Assembly (NCBI RefSeq): GCF_965233615.1
Contig: NZ_OZ247495.1
DNA: 64,000 bases
Origin: Pelagibius sp028280305
Lineage (GTDB): Bacteria; Pseudomonadota; Alphaproteobacteria; Kiloniellales; Kiloniellaceae
Strand: one strand, 5' to 3'
The notes under the pieces were generated by a model, which saw nothing but the letters and a program-made list of their open reading frames with translations, made no database searches and was not told the origin of the DNA. The position numbers and the translations under genes are program-made. Of the stretch, positions 1 through 9,339 are shown piece after piece (the first letter of the stretch is position 1; each line of letters starts with the position of its first letter).

Positions 1-708
1 GGTTTCGAATATCTATCTGATTCAAATCGTGGCTGGCGTAAGGATCCGCTCGAAACGATCAATGGGAAGCATGACGGCCTGCAGATCTTGTTACACCCAA
101 TTTGGTGGATGTCGGAAGGGCCCACCACCGAAGACTGCTGGGATCTCGCCATAAAACGCAACTTCGAAAGCGTTCAAGAGCAAATTCTTGAAACCGAGCG
201 TGCCTATGGGCCAGCGCGGGAGCTAGCTGTTCGGCGTGCAGGGAGCGGCAAGGTGACGGAGGTCGGATTATCAGAAACAGAACACGTTACTACTCGGGTG
301 ATGGACCCGGAGTCCTTATCGGTCTGGATTGATCGCGCCATCCAGTTGGAACAAGACAGCGGGCTTACGCCTTGGTCTCGGGAAAATTTTCTTTTGGACT
401 TGCCGGACAAGTGGAAACTATCCAAGTGGGTTTACTGCGGGAATTCTGAGGCACCAGTCGGATATGCGGTAATTTCTCGCAAATCGTCATTCAGTGCACA
501 TATCCACAGGTTTGTTATTGGAGACACGGGCGTGGGCGTGGGTACGGCAGCTCTAAGGAATGTAATTGAGAGTTTAGAAGGATCAGTGTTTTTTCTCACA
601 TTGTTTACAGAAACGAACTCTTTTCGAGTTCAGAATTTTTATGAAAATAATAATTTTAAGAAGGTACTCAGTGTAGGTGACAATTTTCTTTATATATATA
701 GTTTCTAA
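1..708 (+). CDS. Partial polysaccharide deacetylase-like / GNAT acetyltransferase fusion
   Basis: The reading frame is open from base 1, so the 5' end lies outside the window; 235 residues are visible. The first ~40 residues include a D-S-x-x-x-x-W-R-x-D-P stretch and L-L-H-P-I-W-W, which resemble the C-terminal end of polysaccharide deacetylase-like proteins. From about residue 95 to the end the sequence resembles a GNAT N-acetyltransferase, with a G-x-G-x-G-x-A-A-L-R-like acetyl-CoA segment and a terminal N-F-Y-E-N-N-N-F-K-K element typical of the last GNAT strand/helix. Its position ahead of glycosyltransferase genes suggests a glycan or sugar-nucleotide substrate. The two-domain fusion is an inference from partial sequence. 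Confidence 0.6.
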   Translation, partial: GFEYLSDSNRGWRKDPLETINGKHDGLQILLHPIWWMSEGPTTEDCWDLAIKRNFESVQEQILETERAYGPARELAVRRAGSGKVTEVGLSETEHVTTRVMDPESLSVWIDRAIQLEQDSGLTPWSRENFLLDLPDKWKLSKWVYCGNSEAPVGYAVISRKSSFSAHIHRFVIGDTGVGVGTAALRNVIESLEGSVFFLTLFTETNSFRVQNFYENNNFKKVLSVGDNFLYIYSF

Positions 709-756
709 CACGCTCAATGAATCTCAATGCCAATCTCGGGGTAAACTGGTCCTTTA

Positions 757-2313
757 ATGAACGGATATATTACTTCGTTTGCCGAAAGACTAAGGCCACG
801 CCACAGGCTGCGCCTGCTTAATTCAAAGCTTGGACTAATGGCTGGTTACGTTGGATCGATAACTGGCTATCTAAGTAACAAATCCGGATCGCGTTTACTG
901 CTTGCTGAGCTTGATCAACAGTTTCCCGAGCTCGGCAAGCAGTCCGGTCTACTGCCTATTGGCGAAGCTGATCGACGCGCGAGATTCTTGCGGAACCGTG
1001 TCCGCGCCGCTGCGGGGCTTTCAACAAAGCTCGACGGGAACGAGGCGGTCGATGAGCTCTGGCCGGAAGTGGTCTTTCTGTATCATCACGGATCAAAACT
1101 GAGGCCCTATTTCGAGGGCTTGCGTGCGCGTAGGGTGCTTTATGCAGGGCAGTGTTACTACAATCATTGGTATCTTTCGCACGGATTGCGAGACCTGGGT
1201 TGGCGTGCTGATGTACTCAACTGGGATTCCAAGCCAGATACGCAGATCTTCTACCATGGCGCAGATGTGCATTTTTCTGAAGAGCGACCCTACGATTTGG
1301 CGCGAGACCTGCGCTTCTATCTTGAAGCACTTTACAGCTATGACGTCGTGCACTTTGCCAATGCGCATGGAATCTGTTTTGGTTTTCGCCTTCAAGCTCT
1401 ATTCGGAGCGAAGTTGGGTAGCCATGCGGAGATCTACCTGTTGCGAAGCTTGGGCAAGAAGGTTTGCTATACCAACAACGGCTGTCTTGACGGTGTAACG
1501 CAGACTTCTTTCACTAAGTGGGGTCCAGCATCCGTCTGTGCCATCTGCCGTTGGCGCGACGTGCCCGAGGTTTGCAGTGATCGCCGTAATAGTACTTGGG
1601 GGGCATTCCGCAATTCGGTAACAGACTATCAGTGCTTACTTGGCGGAAATCGAGTCGATTTTAACTCTGCACAGACAGTCCACGAGTCACCAGAGGTCTA
1701 TTGCCTTGACAAGAACTTCTGGGACCCAGACCTCAAAGTGCCGCAACGAATGCGCCTTGCAACGCTCCCGGAGAGAACAATTCGCCTCTACCACAGCGTC
1801 GGAAACAAAGAAGCACGTACACGCGACGACGGCACTAGTATCAAGTGCACGCATATTTATTTGCCCTTAGTCGAAAAACTACGAGCTGAAGGTCACCGCC
1901 TGGAATTGATTTCTCCGACGAATGTTCCAAACAGGGATGTGCGGTTCCTGCAGATGCAGGCAGATATCTTTCTCGAAATGCTGACCTTCGGCTGGTTTGG
2001 TGCAAACGCCCGTGAGGCGATGATGCTGGGCAAACCGGTGATCTGCTTTATAAGGCCGGAGTGGCTGGATTCACTTCGCGCGGAGATCCCCGACTACGCC
2101 GATGAACTGCCGATCATCAGCGCAACACCCGATACCGTAGAAGATGTATTGCGCGATCTTGTGAGCGACAAAAAGAAGCGGCTGGAGATCGGTAAAAGGT
2201 CGCGTGAATTTGCCATAAAGTGGCACTCGAAGGAGGTTTCCGCTAGTCGTTTTGACATGATTTACCGCGAGCTCCTTTGCGGGAATCCGCTTTTGTTGGA
2301 GCAATATGCCTGA
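757..2313 (+). CDS. Glycosyltransferase-like protein (GT-B type)
   Basis: This 518-residue protein has no signal peptide. Its C-terminal third looks like the nucleotide-sugar-binding half of a GT-B glycosyltransferase. About residue 345 on reads H-S-V-G-N-K, then a stretch ending F-G-W-F-G-A-N-A-R-E-A-M-M-L-G-K-P-V, which matches the E-x7-E-like acceptor/donor loop where the enzyme chooses a target and a 'G-K-P-V' turn follows. It would transfer a sugar to a growing lipid-linked glycan at the inner face of the membrane. The gene overlaps the following WbqC-family gene by 8 bases, so the two are probably translated together. Donor and acceptor cannot be read from sequence. Base composition is more AT-rich than the denitrification region. 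Confidence 0.65.
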   Translation: MNGYITSFAERLRPRHRLRLLNSKLGLMAGYVGSITGYLSNKSGSRLLLAELDQQFPELGKQSGLLPIGEADRRARFLRNRVRAAAGLSTKLDGNEAVDELWPEVVFLYHHGSKLRPYFEGLRARRVLYAGQCYYNHWYLSHGLRDLGWRADVLNWDSKPDTQIFYHGADVHFSEERPYDLARDLRFYLEALYSYDVVHFANAHGICFGFRLQALFGAKLGSHAEIYLLRSLGKKVCYTNNGCLDGVTQTSFTKWGPASVCAICRWRDVPEVCSDRRNSTWGAFRNSVTDYQCLLGGNRVDFNSAQTVHESPEVYCLDKNFWDPDLKVPQRMRLATLPERTIRLYHSVGNKEARTRDDGTSIKCTHIYLPLVEKLRAEGHRLELISPTNVPNRDVRFLQMQADIFLEMLTFGWFGANAREAMMLGKPVICFIRPEWLDSLRAEIPDYADELPIISATPDTVEDVLRDLVSDKKKRLEIGKRSREFAIKWHSKEVSASRFDMIYRELLCGNPLLLEQYA

Positions 2314-3010
2314 ACGGATTGTCGCCATCCATCAGCCGAATTTTTTCCCTTGGCTCGGCTATTTCAACAAGATCGTGCGCAGTGATGCCTTCATCTTCTT
2401 GGATCATGTGCAGTTTCCCAAGAAAGGCGGTAATTGGTCGAACCGGGTCAAATTGATCGACGGTAGCGGAGCGGGTTGGGTCACGGCGCCGGTTGCGCGC
2501 AACTATCATGGATTTCGCTCGTATCGAGAGATGCGGTTTAGAGAAGACTCATCCTGGAGAGAAAAGATACTGCGGACCATCGAGGTAAACTATCAGCGGG
2601 CGCCTTTTTTCCTGGACAATTTCGACTTCGTCGCCGGCCTCGTTCTCAGTGGAGAGTGTGGACTTGCCGCCTATAACGAGAACGCGGTGCGCAAGATCTC
2701 AGCACGTCTAGGGATTGGAGAGGAAAAGTTCCATCGATCCTCGGAGCTACCCTTTGAAGGGCAATCCAATGAGATGCTCGTTTCGCTGGCTAAATCGGTG
2801 GCTGCCGACGTCTATATGTGCGGCGGCGGGGCAGGCGAGTATCAGCAATCGGAAGTATTTGAAGCGGCTGGCGTGACTCTATTGGAACAAGGCTTTCGGC
2901 CGACCCGATACACCCAGGTCCACGGCGAATGGGTGCCTGGGCTGTCGGTGATTGACGCTTTGCTAAATGTGGGCACTCTCGGCGTGCGCAGGCTTCTAGG
3001 CGTCAGTTGA
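2306..3010 (+). CDS. WbqC-family protein
   Basis: The 234-residue product begins with the family hallmark V-A-I-H-Q-P-N-F-F-P-W-L-G-Y-F-N-K and then D-x-F-I-F-L-D-x-V-Q-F, followed by N-R-V-K. This is how WbqC-like proteins (PF08889) start. They occur in O-antigen, capsule and related glycan loci and are thought to be involved in sugar modification, but their chemistry is not settled. A later G-x-G-A-G-E-Y segment and the 'Q-x-F-x-P-x-x-Y-x-Q' end also fit the family. The length is normal. It overlaps the preceding glycosyltransferase by 8 bases and is followed within 6 bases by a flippase gene, so it belongs to the polysaccharide operon. Confidence 0.85.
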   Translation: MPERIVAIHQPNFFPWLGYFNKIVRSDAFIFLDHVQFPKKGGNWSNRVKLIDGSGAGWVTAPVARNYHGFRSYREMRFREDSSWREKILRTIEVNYQRAPFFLDNFDFVAGLVLSGECGLAAYNENAVRKISARLGIGEEKFHRSSELPFEGQSNEMLVSLAKSVAADVYMCGGGAGEYQQSEVFEAAGVTLLEQGFRPTRYTQVHGEWVPGLSVIDALLNVGTLGVRRLLGVS

Positions 3011-3016
3011 CGGGCA

Positions 3017-4474
3017 GTGTGGCGTGAACTCAACCGTTTGGCCAAGGGTTCGGTCGTCTACGGCATCGGCGGTGTGTTGCAGCGCTTCCTGAGCTTGCTT
3101 CTTCTGCCATTTTTTACTCGAGTGCTCAGCCCGCAGGAATATGGTGTGGTGGCTTTGGTCGGCTTAGTGGCAATGGCGCTTTCCGGACTGTTTAGCCTCG
3201 GTACCGGCAGCTCGATGAGCATCCTTTACTTCGAGTGCGATACCCGTAGCGAGCGGCACAAAGTGGTGTGGTCAACCGCCGCGCTGCTGACAGTCAATTG
3301 CATCGTGCTGCTGGCGGTACTGGTAGCGGCGGCCCCCTACATCAGCCATGTCGTGTTCGAAACGACGGAGTACGCCAATCTGCTCCGAATCGCTTTTACC
3401 TCTACGATGATAGTGGTCGTTCTCGAACCCTTTTACGCATTTCTAAGACTGGAGGGGAAAGCGGCAAGGTTTGTTACCTTGAGTGTCGTGGGAGCTGTGG
3501 CGGGTGCCTTGATAAGCATTGTGCTGGTTCTCGTGTTGGGCTGGGGGATACAGGGGTTGCTCCTGGCGTCGCTGTTCGCCCAGATTCTATCCGCTACCCT
3601 TGTCGCTGTGACTGTGGCCCCGCACCTCATGTTCGGGATCACCACCAGATTCTTCGTGCCGTTGGTGCGAATAGGATTTCCTTCGATCTTCGGGGTTTTT
3701 GCTTTTTTTGTGATCGACTATCTCGATCGACAGATGCTGCAGCGGATGATCGGCCTTGATGCTGTGGGCGTTTACTCGGTGGGCTACAATCTGGGCTTAG
3801 TGATGCTTATCGCTGTGTCAGCTTTCGGTATGGCCTGGCCGCCGTTTTTCACCTCCTTCATCAAGCGCCAGGAAGAAGCTAAGCTATTATTCGGCAAGAT
3901 CCTCAACTACTACCTCATCGTCTTCGGCGGACTGGCAGCCTTGTTTTTTGTCGCAGCAAAGCCGCTGGTGACTATGCTCGCCCCGGACTTTGTGACCGCT
4001 GGACAAATCATTGGCTTAGTAGCGGCCGCCTATATGCTCAAAGGAGCTTACCTCATCATCTTGCCCGGGATTTACTTTGCTAAGAAGCTTCACTGGCAGT
4101 CCGCTGTGGAGTGGATCGCGGCTATTGCTAACATCGGCCTAAATCTGCTGCTGATTCCAGTCTTCGGCATTGTCGGTGCCGCGGTGGCGACCTTGGTTAG
4201 CTACGCTCTGATGACGACTCTGGCCTGGATGGTAGCGCGTCACTATCTTGCGGTCCAATACCATTGGCGGCAGATTGCGACTGCTGTTGGTGGGCTCGGC
4301 GTGACTTGCGGTTGGGTTTCCTGGGCTTCGATGCAGTTTTCGTTCTCTGGTCTGGCGATACACTCGCTGCTGGCCTTGTCCGTGCTCTTCTTTGTCTTTG
4401 GCTTTTACGTGCTGGACAGAAGTGAGCGCAACGCTCTGACCGCCCAGGTGATCCAATTGGTACAGCGCTCATGA
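3017..4474 (+). CDS. Polysaccharide flippase (Wzx/MOP family)
   Basis: This 485-residue protein is hydrophobic throughout, with about 12-14 predicted membrane segments. It starts R-L-A-K-G-S-V-V-Y-G-I-G-G-V-L-Q-R, the typical N-terminus of MOP-superfamily O-unit and lipopolysaccharide flippases, followed by an F-x-T-R-x-L-S-P-x-E-Y-G element that is highly characteristic of this family. It would move an undecaprenyl-linked oligosaccharide from the cytoplasmic to the periplasmic face of the inner membrane. The chosen GTG start is 6 bases after the WbqC stop. A Wzx-type transporter implies a Wzy-dependent style of assembly; no Wzy polymerase is recognised in the window, so it may lie upstream. 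Confidence 0.85.
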   Translation: MWRELNRLAKGSVVYGIGGVLQRFLSLLLLPFFTRVLSPQEYGVVALVGLVAMALSGLFSLGTGSSMSILYFECDTRSERHKVVWSTAALLTVNCIVLLAVLVAAAPYISHVVFETTEYANLLRIAFTSTMIVVVLEPFYAFLRLEGKAARFVTLSVVGAVAGALISIVLVLVLGWGIQGLLLASLFAQILSATLVAVTVAPHLMFGITTRFFVPLVRIGFPSIFGVFAFFVIDYLDRQMLQRMIGLDAVGVYSVGYNLGLVMLIAVSAFGMAWPPFFTSFIKRQEEAKLLFGKILNYYLIVFGGLAALFFVAAKPLVTMLAPDFVTAGQIIGLVAAAYMLKGAYLIILPGIYFAKKLHWQSAVEWIAAIANIGLNLLLIPVFGIVGAAVATLVSYALMTTLAWMVARHYLAVQYHWRQIATAVGGLGVTCGWVSWASMQFSFSGLAIHSLLALSVLFFVFGFYVLDRSERNALTAQVIQLVQRS

Positions 4475-4672
4475 ATAAGGAAGGTATCCATTCTGCTCAT
4501 CGAGCCGAACCACCATTGCATCTTTATCTAAAAACGGAAAAGAGGGAAAATGGAAGAGGAGGCCCGCATAAATGCTGAGGCACTGCATCGAGTTCTTGAT
4601 ATGCTTTAGCTGCAGGAATCATCTTGGGCGTAATGGAGCGATATTAATTTCTCCTTCAAGAGTGTTTATTGC

Positions 4673-6013
4673 GTGAAGAAGAAAACGATTCTAATGCTCT
4701 ATGGAGAGCAGTTCCGTTTCATCGGAACGATTGGAGCGCATCTCGAAGCATTTAAAGCCTATAGTCAACATGACGTTTTGCAATTGGACTCGATCGCACT
4801 CTCTGCCATCGACCTCGATTTGAATGGTTTTGATTGTATAGTCCTTCATTACTCACTGATTGTTTCGCAGCCTAGGCACATCAAAGAAGATGTGCGACAG
4901 GAACTTCGAGAATACAAGGGCCCCAAGCTCCTGTTTATACAAGATGAAATGCGGTGGGTGGATGCGACCAGCGCCGCGATCAGAGATCTCGACATAACCA
5001 CGGTTTTTACCGTCGTCAACAAGGATGTGATCCGTAAGATCTACCGTGACCCTTGGATGAACAAGGTGCGCTTCGAGCAGACCTTAACCGGCTTCGTGCC
5101 GGAAGACCTGACAAAGATTGCGGTACCTACCTATCAGGATCGACGGATCGATGTGTCGTATAGGGCGCGAAGACTGCCGGGCTGGTGTGGAGCATTCGGT
5201 CAGGAGAAATGGATCATCGGTGCGCGTTTTGCCGATGAGGCCGTGGACTTTGGTCTCAAATGCGACATCTCGACAACTGAGCGCGATCGAATCTATGGCG
5301 AAAAGTGGGTCGAGTTCGTCGCAAATTCCAAAGCGACGCTTGGGACGGAAAGTGGTTCCAGTTTTATCGATTTTTCCGGAAATGTCGCCCCTGCAGTCGA
5401 TGCTTTTGAGGCGGCCCACCCTAAAGCGTCTTTCGATGAAGTACGTGACGGATTTCTAGAAGGGCGGGACGGTGAGATCGTCATCCACGTGATCTCGCCG
5501 CGCTGTTTCGAAGCTGCGGCGTTGCGCACCCTGATGATCATGTATGAAGGGGAATACTCCGGCGCACTTACTGCCAACCGTCATTACGTCGCCTTGAAAC
5601 GCGATCACTCCAACATGGAGGACGTGGTGGCGGTGCTGCGTGACCCGAAACGCGCTGGTCGCATCATCAATCAGGCTTATGAGGAGGTAGCCTGTTCCGG
5701 AGCATGGACCTTTGCAGCTTTTATCCGACACTTCGACAACGTAGTCTCGGAGGAGTGTGCAAAGAACAGTCAGGTGCCCAACGTCGTGCTTGAGCGCGAC
5801 GAAGCTGTGGCTCTGGAGCTTCGCAGTAAGGAGTTGGCCGCGGTCCGCATCCGCTGGACTCAGATCGCTATGAAACTGCAGACACTTGAAGGTAAGGCTT
5901 TGCGCTTGATCGAGGACATGTTGCCAGGCTTTGTCGGCCGGCCCATTTTGCATATTGAGCAACAGATCATGACATGGCTGAAGTCGCAGTTGCGTCGAAT
6001 TCTCTTGGATTAG
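4673..6013 (+). CDS. Glycosyltransferase-like protein, paralogue of the gene at 13366
   Basis: The 446-residue cytoplasmic protein has a Rossmann-like N-terminus (K-K-T-I-L-M-L-Y-G) and looks like a GT-B/CgeB-type glycosyltransferase. It shares clear local similarity with the product of 13366-14595: G-T-E-S-G-S-S-F-I-D here against S-T-E-A-G-S-W-F-I-E there, and I-S-P-R-C-F-E-A-A-A followed by Y-E-G-E-Y-S-G against I-S-S-R-H-F-D-A-I-G followed by L-E-G-R-Y-N-D. In both the shared block is followed by a D-x-S-N segment. The start is a GTG, preceded by a 198-base leader without a recognisable gene. Substrate unknown; the role in glycan synthesis is inferred from context and the paralogue. Confidence 0.55.
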   Translation: MKKKTILMLYGEQFRFIGTIGAHLEAFKAYSQHDVLQLDSIALSAIDLDLNGFDCIVLHYSLIVSQPRHIKEDVRQELREYKGPKLLFIQDEMRWVDATSAAIRDLDITTVFTVVNKDVIRKIYRDPWMNKVRFEQTLTGFVPEDLTKIAVPTYQDRRIDVSYRARRLPGWCGAFGQEKWIIGARFADEAVDFGLKCDISTTERDRIYGEKWVEFVANSKATLGTESGSSFIDFSGNVAPAVDAFEAAHPKASFDEVRDGFLEGRDGEIVIHVISPRCFEAAALRTLMIMYEGEYSGALTANRHYVALKRDHSNMEDVVAVLRDPKRAGRIINQAYEEVACSGAWTFAAFIRHFDNVVSEECAKNSQVPNVVLERDEAVALELRSKELAAVRIRWTQIAMKLQTLEGKALRLIEDMLPGFVGRPILHIEQQIMTWLKSQLRRILLD

Positions 6014-6049
6014 AGAAATCCACTTGATGGCGAATATCGAGAAAAGAAG

Positions 6050-6892
6050 ATGAACGGTTCGGCTTCCTCTGAATCAATCCAAAAACAAGTGGATCAGGCC
6101 AACAGAGCATTCTGGAACGAGTTGTGCGGAACAGGACTGGCGCAGTCCTTAGGCATTACCGATGACAGTGTGGAGAGTCTCCGTCGCTTTGATGAGTGGT
6201 ACTTGGATTTCTATCCTTACCTGAAGACCCACATCCCGTTTGAGAGTTTCGCTGGTCAAAAGGTTCTGGAAGTTGGACTTGGCTACGGAACAGTCGCCCA
6301 GCGCATTGCGGAACACGGCGCTGCCTATTTCGGACTGGACGTTGCTGCAGGCCCCGTCAGCATGGCTAACCGTCGTTTGGCGGACGTTAACGGAACTGGG
6401 GTTGCGATTGGGGGCAGCATCCTTGAGGCACCATTTCCCGACGCCACATTTGACTATGTTGTCGCCATCGGCTCGTTGCACCACACGGGTGCGTTGGATC
6501 GAGCTCTGAGCGAAGTATATCGCCTGCTTAAACCAAGTGGCGGAGCGACGGTAATGGTCTACAACGCTATCTCGTATCGACAATTGATACTTAATCCGAT
6601 CAAGACGCTACGGCGTAAGATGTCGGATCCGGCGCAATACGTCAGTCATAACGAGACTGATGAGCGGATGCGCCGAGCCTATGACGCCAATGCCGCCGGG
6701 AGCGGTGCGCCGCAAACGGAGTTTGTGACTCGGGCTGAACTGGCGCACCTGGCGCGTGACTTTTCACGCTGCGAGATCTCGGCAGAAAACATCGGAGGCG
6801 AGTCGGTCTTGAGGTATCTGTCAAGGTCGACTGCCTGTCGGCTCTTCGGTCCCCATCTCGGCCTTGATCTATATTGCAGGCTGGTCAAATGA
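6050..6892 (+). CDS. Class I SAM-dependent methyltransferase
   Basis: This 280-residue protein carries a textbook SAM-binding fold. Motif I is V-L-E-V-G-L-G-Y-G-T at about residues 72-81, followed by the acidic end of strand 2 (G-L-D-V-A), the F-P-D-A-T-F-D-Y-V-V motif and the G-S-L-H-H-T motif with a later L-L-K-P-S-G-G. These are the features of UbiE/Methyltransf_11-type enzymes. The acceptor cannot be told from sequence. Within a glycan locus, O-methylation of a sugar or modification of a lipid carrier is the most plausible role. A purine-rich AGAAAAGAAG precedes the ATG. Confidence 0.8.
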   Translation: MNGSASSESIQKQVDQANRAFWNELCGTGLAQSLGITDDSVESLRRFDEWYLDFYPYLKTHIPFESFAGQKVLEVGLGYGTVAQRIAEHGAAYFGLDVAAGPVSMANRRLADVNGTGVAIGGSILEAPFPDATFDYVVAIGSLHHTGALDRALSEVYRLLKPSGGATVMVYNAISYRQLILNPIKTLRRKMSDPAQYVSHNETDERMRRAYDANAAGSGAPQTEFVTRAELAHLARDFSRCEISAENIGGESVLRYLSRSTACRLFGPHLGLDLYCRLVK

Positions 6893-7017
6893 TCTGCCCG
6901 GCAGAGCAAGGGGCATCGATTGCAGCCGCCTGACAACGGACTGCTGCCGGAGTTGGTGGACGGACAAACGGCGGTCGGGAAATGGATCGGCTATCTGGCT
7001 AAAAGGATGCGAATACT

Positions 7018-8967
7018 TTGTGTGGAATAGCGGGAATTGTTGATCTGGCGGGCGAGGGATTGCCGCGGCTCAAGTCGCGCCTCGCCGTGATGAACCGATT
7101 GATCGCCCATCGCGGGCCGGATGGTGCGGGGGTTTGGACAGCGCCCGACGGTAAGGTCGGGTTGGCTCATCGCCGGTTGTCGATTATCGACCTGACCGAG
7201 CACGGCGCACAGCCCATGGCTGCCGAGAACGGCACAGTGATTTCCTACAACGGAGAGATCTACAACTACGTCGAGCTGCGGGAACAGCTTGCCTCTGGCT
7301 GGTCTTTCCGCAGTCACTCGGATACCGAATGCATCCTTGCCGGCTATGCGCGCTGGGGCCGCGATGTTGTTGATCATCTGCGCGGCATGTTCTCATTCGC
7401 GCTGTGGGATGAGGCCAACCAGCGCATGTTCTGCGCCCGCGACCGCTTCGGCATCAAGCCGTTTTACTACACGGTGGTCGACGGCGTGTTCTATTTCGCT
7501 TCGGAAGCCAAGGCTCTGCTGCCGTTTCTGCCTGAGATCGATACCGATCCCGGTGCTTTGGCCGAATACCTGACGTTCCAATACACTATTGGCGAACACA
7601 CCCTGTTCAAGGGCATCAAGCAACTTCTGCCCGGTCATGCGCTGACGCTGGAGAATGGCGAAGTTACGGTCCGGCGCTACTGGGATGTGCACTATCAGAT
7701 CGACTACGATCACAGCCAGAGCTATTTCGAACGCCGATTGACGGAATTGGTGGAAGACTCCGTGGACGTGCATCTGCGCAGCGATGTGCCGGTCGGTGCC
7801 TATGTTTCCGGCGGTATCGATTCCAGCCTGATGGGGCTGCTCGCGGCCCGGCATGACGAAAGCAATCGCAAGGCCTTCAACGGTCGTTTCACCCAGTTTC
7901 CAGGCTATGACGAGAGCCAGTATGCCGGCTTGGTTGCCGAGCGCATGGATGGGGACCTCCATGTCGCCGACATCACCCATGAAGATTTCCGCGAGAATGT
8001 CGCTGACGTCATTTACCACCTTGATTTTCCTGTCGCGGGGCCTGGTTCATTCCCGCAGTTCATGGTCTCCAAACTGGCGGCCGAGCATGTAAAGGTAGTG
8101 CTCGGCGGACAGGGCGGGGACGAGATCTTTGGCGGTTATGCACGCTATCTGTTGGCTTACTTCGAGCAAAGCATCAAGGCGGCGATGGATGGCACCTACA
8201 AGAACGGCAACTTCGTCGTGACCATCGAATCCATCGTGCCCAACCTTGGACTGTTGCGCGAGTACAAGCCGCTGATGCGCGAGTTCTGGCGTGAGGGGTT
8301 GTTCGGCCCCCTGGACGAGCGCTACTTCCGCCTCGTCAATCGCGCCAATGACATCGATAGCGAGATCGACTGGAGCAGCCTCGATATGAGGGGCGTTTTC
8401 GAGCGGTACCAGGCGATCTTCAACAACCAGTCCAATGTGCGCAAGGAAGCCTATCTCGACAGCATGACGCATTTCGATTTCAAGTGCTTGCTGCCGGCAC
8501 TGCTGCAGGTGGAAGATCGCATGAGCATGGCCCACGGTCTGGAGAGCCGGGTGCCGCTGCTCGATCACGCCTTGGTGGAGTTCGCCGCTACCGTTCCCGC
8601 CGATATCAAGTTCTCTGGCGGTCGCATGAAGCATCTTATCAAAACCGCCTTCGCTGATACCATCCCCCACGATGTGCTCAACCGTCGTGACAAGATGGGC
8701 TTTCCCGTACCGCTTAAGGAATGGTTTGGCGGCGAACTGCGCGGCATGATCCTGGACATCTTCACCAACCTGCGCGATTGCCACCGGCCTTACATCAATG
8801 CGGAGGCTGTACTCGCCAATTTCGACAAGGCGGCGCCATTCTCGCGGAAGACCTGGGGATTGCTCAGCCTGGAGTTATGGCACCAGGCTTTCCACGACAA
8901 AGCGGCGCAGTATCGCGCGCTTCTCGCCCCCCAGGCGGAAGAGGAAATAGAGCGGGCCACAGGGTGA
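7018..8967 (+). CDS. asnB: Asparagine synthase-type amidotransferase (glutamine-hydrolysing)
   Basis: The 649-residue protein begins M-C-G-I-A-G, so after Met removal Cys2 is the N-terminal nucleophile of a class II glutamine amidotransferase. This fixes the start at a TTG codon at 7018, with AAAAGGA upstream. The N-terminal half has R-G-P-D-G and S-Y-N-G-E-I-Y-N. The C-terminal half has the PP-loop S-G-G-I-D-S-S, the G-G-x-G-G-D-E-I-F-G-G-Y loop and R-V-P-L-L-D. The enzyme activates a carboxylate with ATP and amidates it with ammonia from glutamine. In polysaccharide loci such paralogues often amidate uronic acids rather than aspartate; that role is inferred. A second paralogue is at 14612. 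Confidence 0.85.
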   Translation: MCGIAGIVDLAGEGLPRLKSRLAVMNRLIAHRGPDGAGVWTAPDGKVGLAHRRLSIIDLTEHGAQPMAAENGTVISYNGEIYNYVELREQLASGWSFRSHSDTECILAGYARWGRDVVDHLRGMFSFALWDEANQRMFCARDRFGIKPFYYTVVDGVFYFASEAKALLPFLPEIDTDPGALAEYLTFQYTIGEHTLFKGIKQLLPGHALTLENGEVTVRRYWDVHYQIDYDHSQSYFERRLTELVEDSVDVHLRSDVPVGAYVSGGIDSSLMGLLAARHDESNRKAFNGRFTQFPGYDESQYAGLVAERMDGDLHVADITHEDFRENVADVIYHLDFPVAGPGSFPQFMVSKLAAEHVKVVLGGQGGDEIFGGYARYLLAYFEQSIKAAMDGTYKNGNFVVTIESIVPNLGLLREYKPLMREFWREGLFGPLDERYFRLVNRANDIDSEIDWSSLDMRGVFERYQAIFNNQSNVRKEAYLDSMTHFDFKCLLPALLQVEDRMSMAHGLESRVPLLDHALVEFAATVPADIKFSGGRMKHLIKTAFADTIPHDVLNRRDKMGFPVPLKEWFGGELRGMILDIFTNLRDCHRPYINAEAVLANFDKAAPFSRKTWGLLSLELWHQAFHDKAAQYRALLAPQAEEEIERATG

Positions 8968-9339
8968 ATGCTATTGTATGAAGTGCGGCCAGTTGGGCCC
9001 GGCGACAACGGGGGGAGCGCTGACAAGCAGCGGCGGGATGATGGCCGTTGATGGTCCTTTTCGCTACTGGCAATAAGAGCCCCCTGGCAATCAAAAGGCC
9101 TTTGATGAGCTGCTTGTGGCCGACTGCCGGATCAGGAAACTACCCCTCGGAAGTCGCGGCATCTGGTGCGTCGGTGATCGAGCTGAATACCCGCTCTAAA
9201 CCAGCTTGCATATTCGTGGCTTGATGCTAAGGGATAGCCTCCGGGGAGGTGCGGCAGTAGCGCAACCTGCGCTAAAGCTGTTTTTCTCGAGTTCCTTCGT
9301 GCCCGGCGATCCGGCTTTTGTAATAGGGAGTGCGTTTAC
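8968..9339. other. 372-base intergenic spacer
   Basis: No open frame with convincing start, codon use or family resemblance was seen on either strand, and no tRNA-like cloverleaf was recognised. The end of the spacer carries an AATAGGGAG ribosome-binding-like element ahead of the GTG start at 9340, so it probably contains the promoter or leader of the epimerase group. It separates the 'wzx/methyltransferase/asnB' block from the sugar-nucleotide block. Confidence 0.5.

Noticed and set aside
4550..4609. 19-codon frame with an AGAGGG ribosome-binding-like element in the 4475-4672 gap
   Set aside because: Too short, with no conservation evidence available, and no leader-peptide signature (no codon run or attenuator hairpin).
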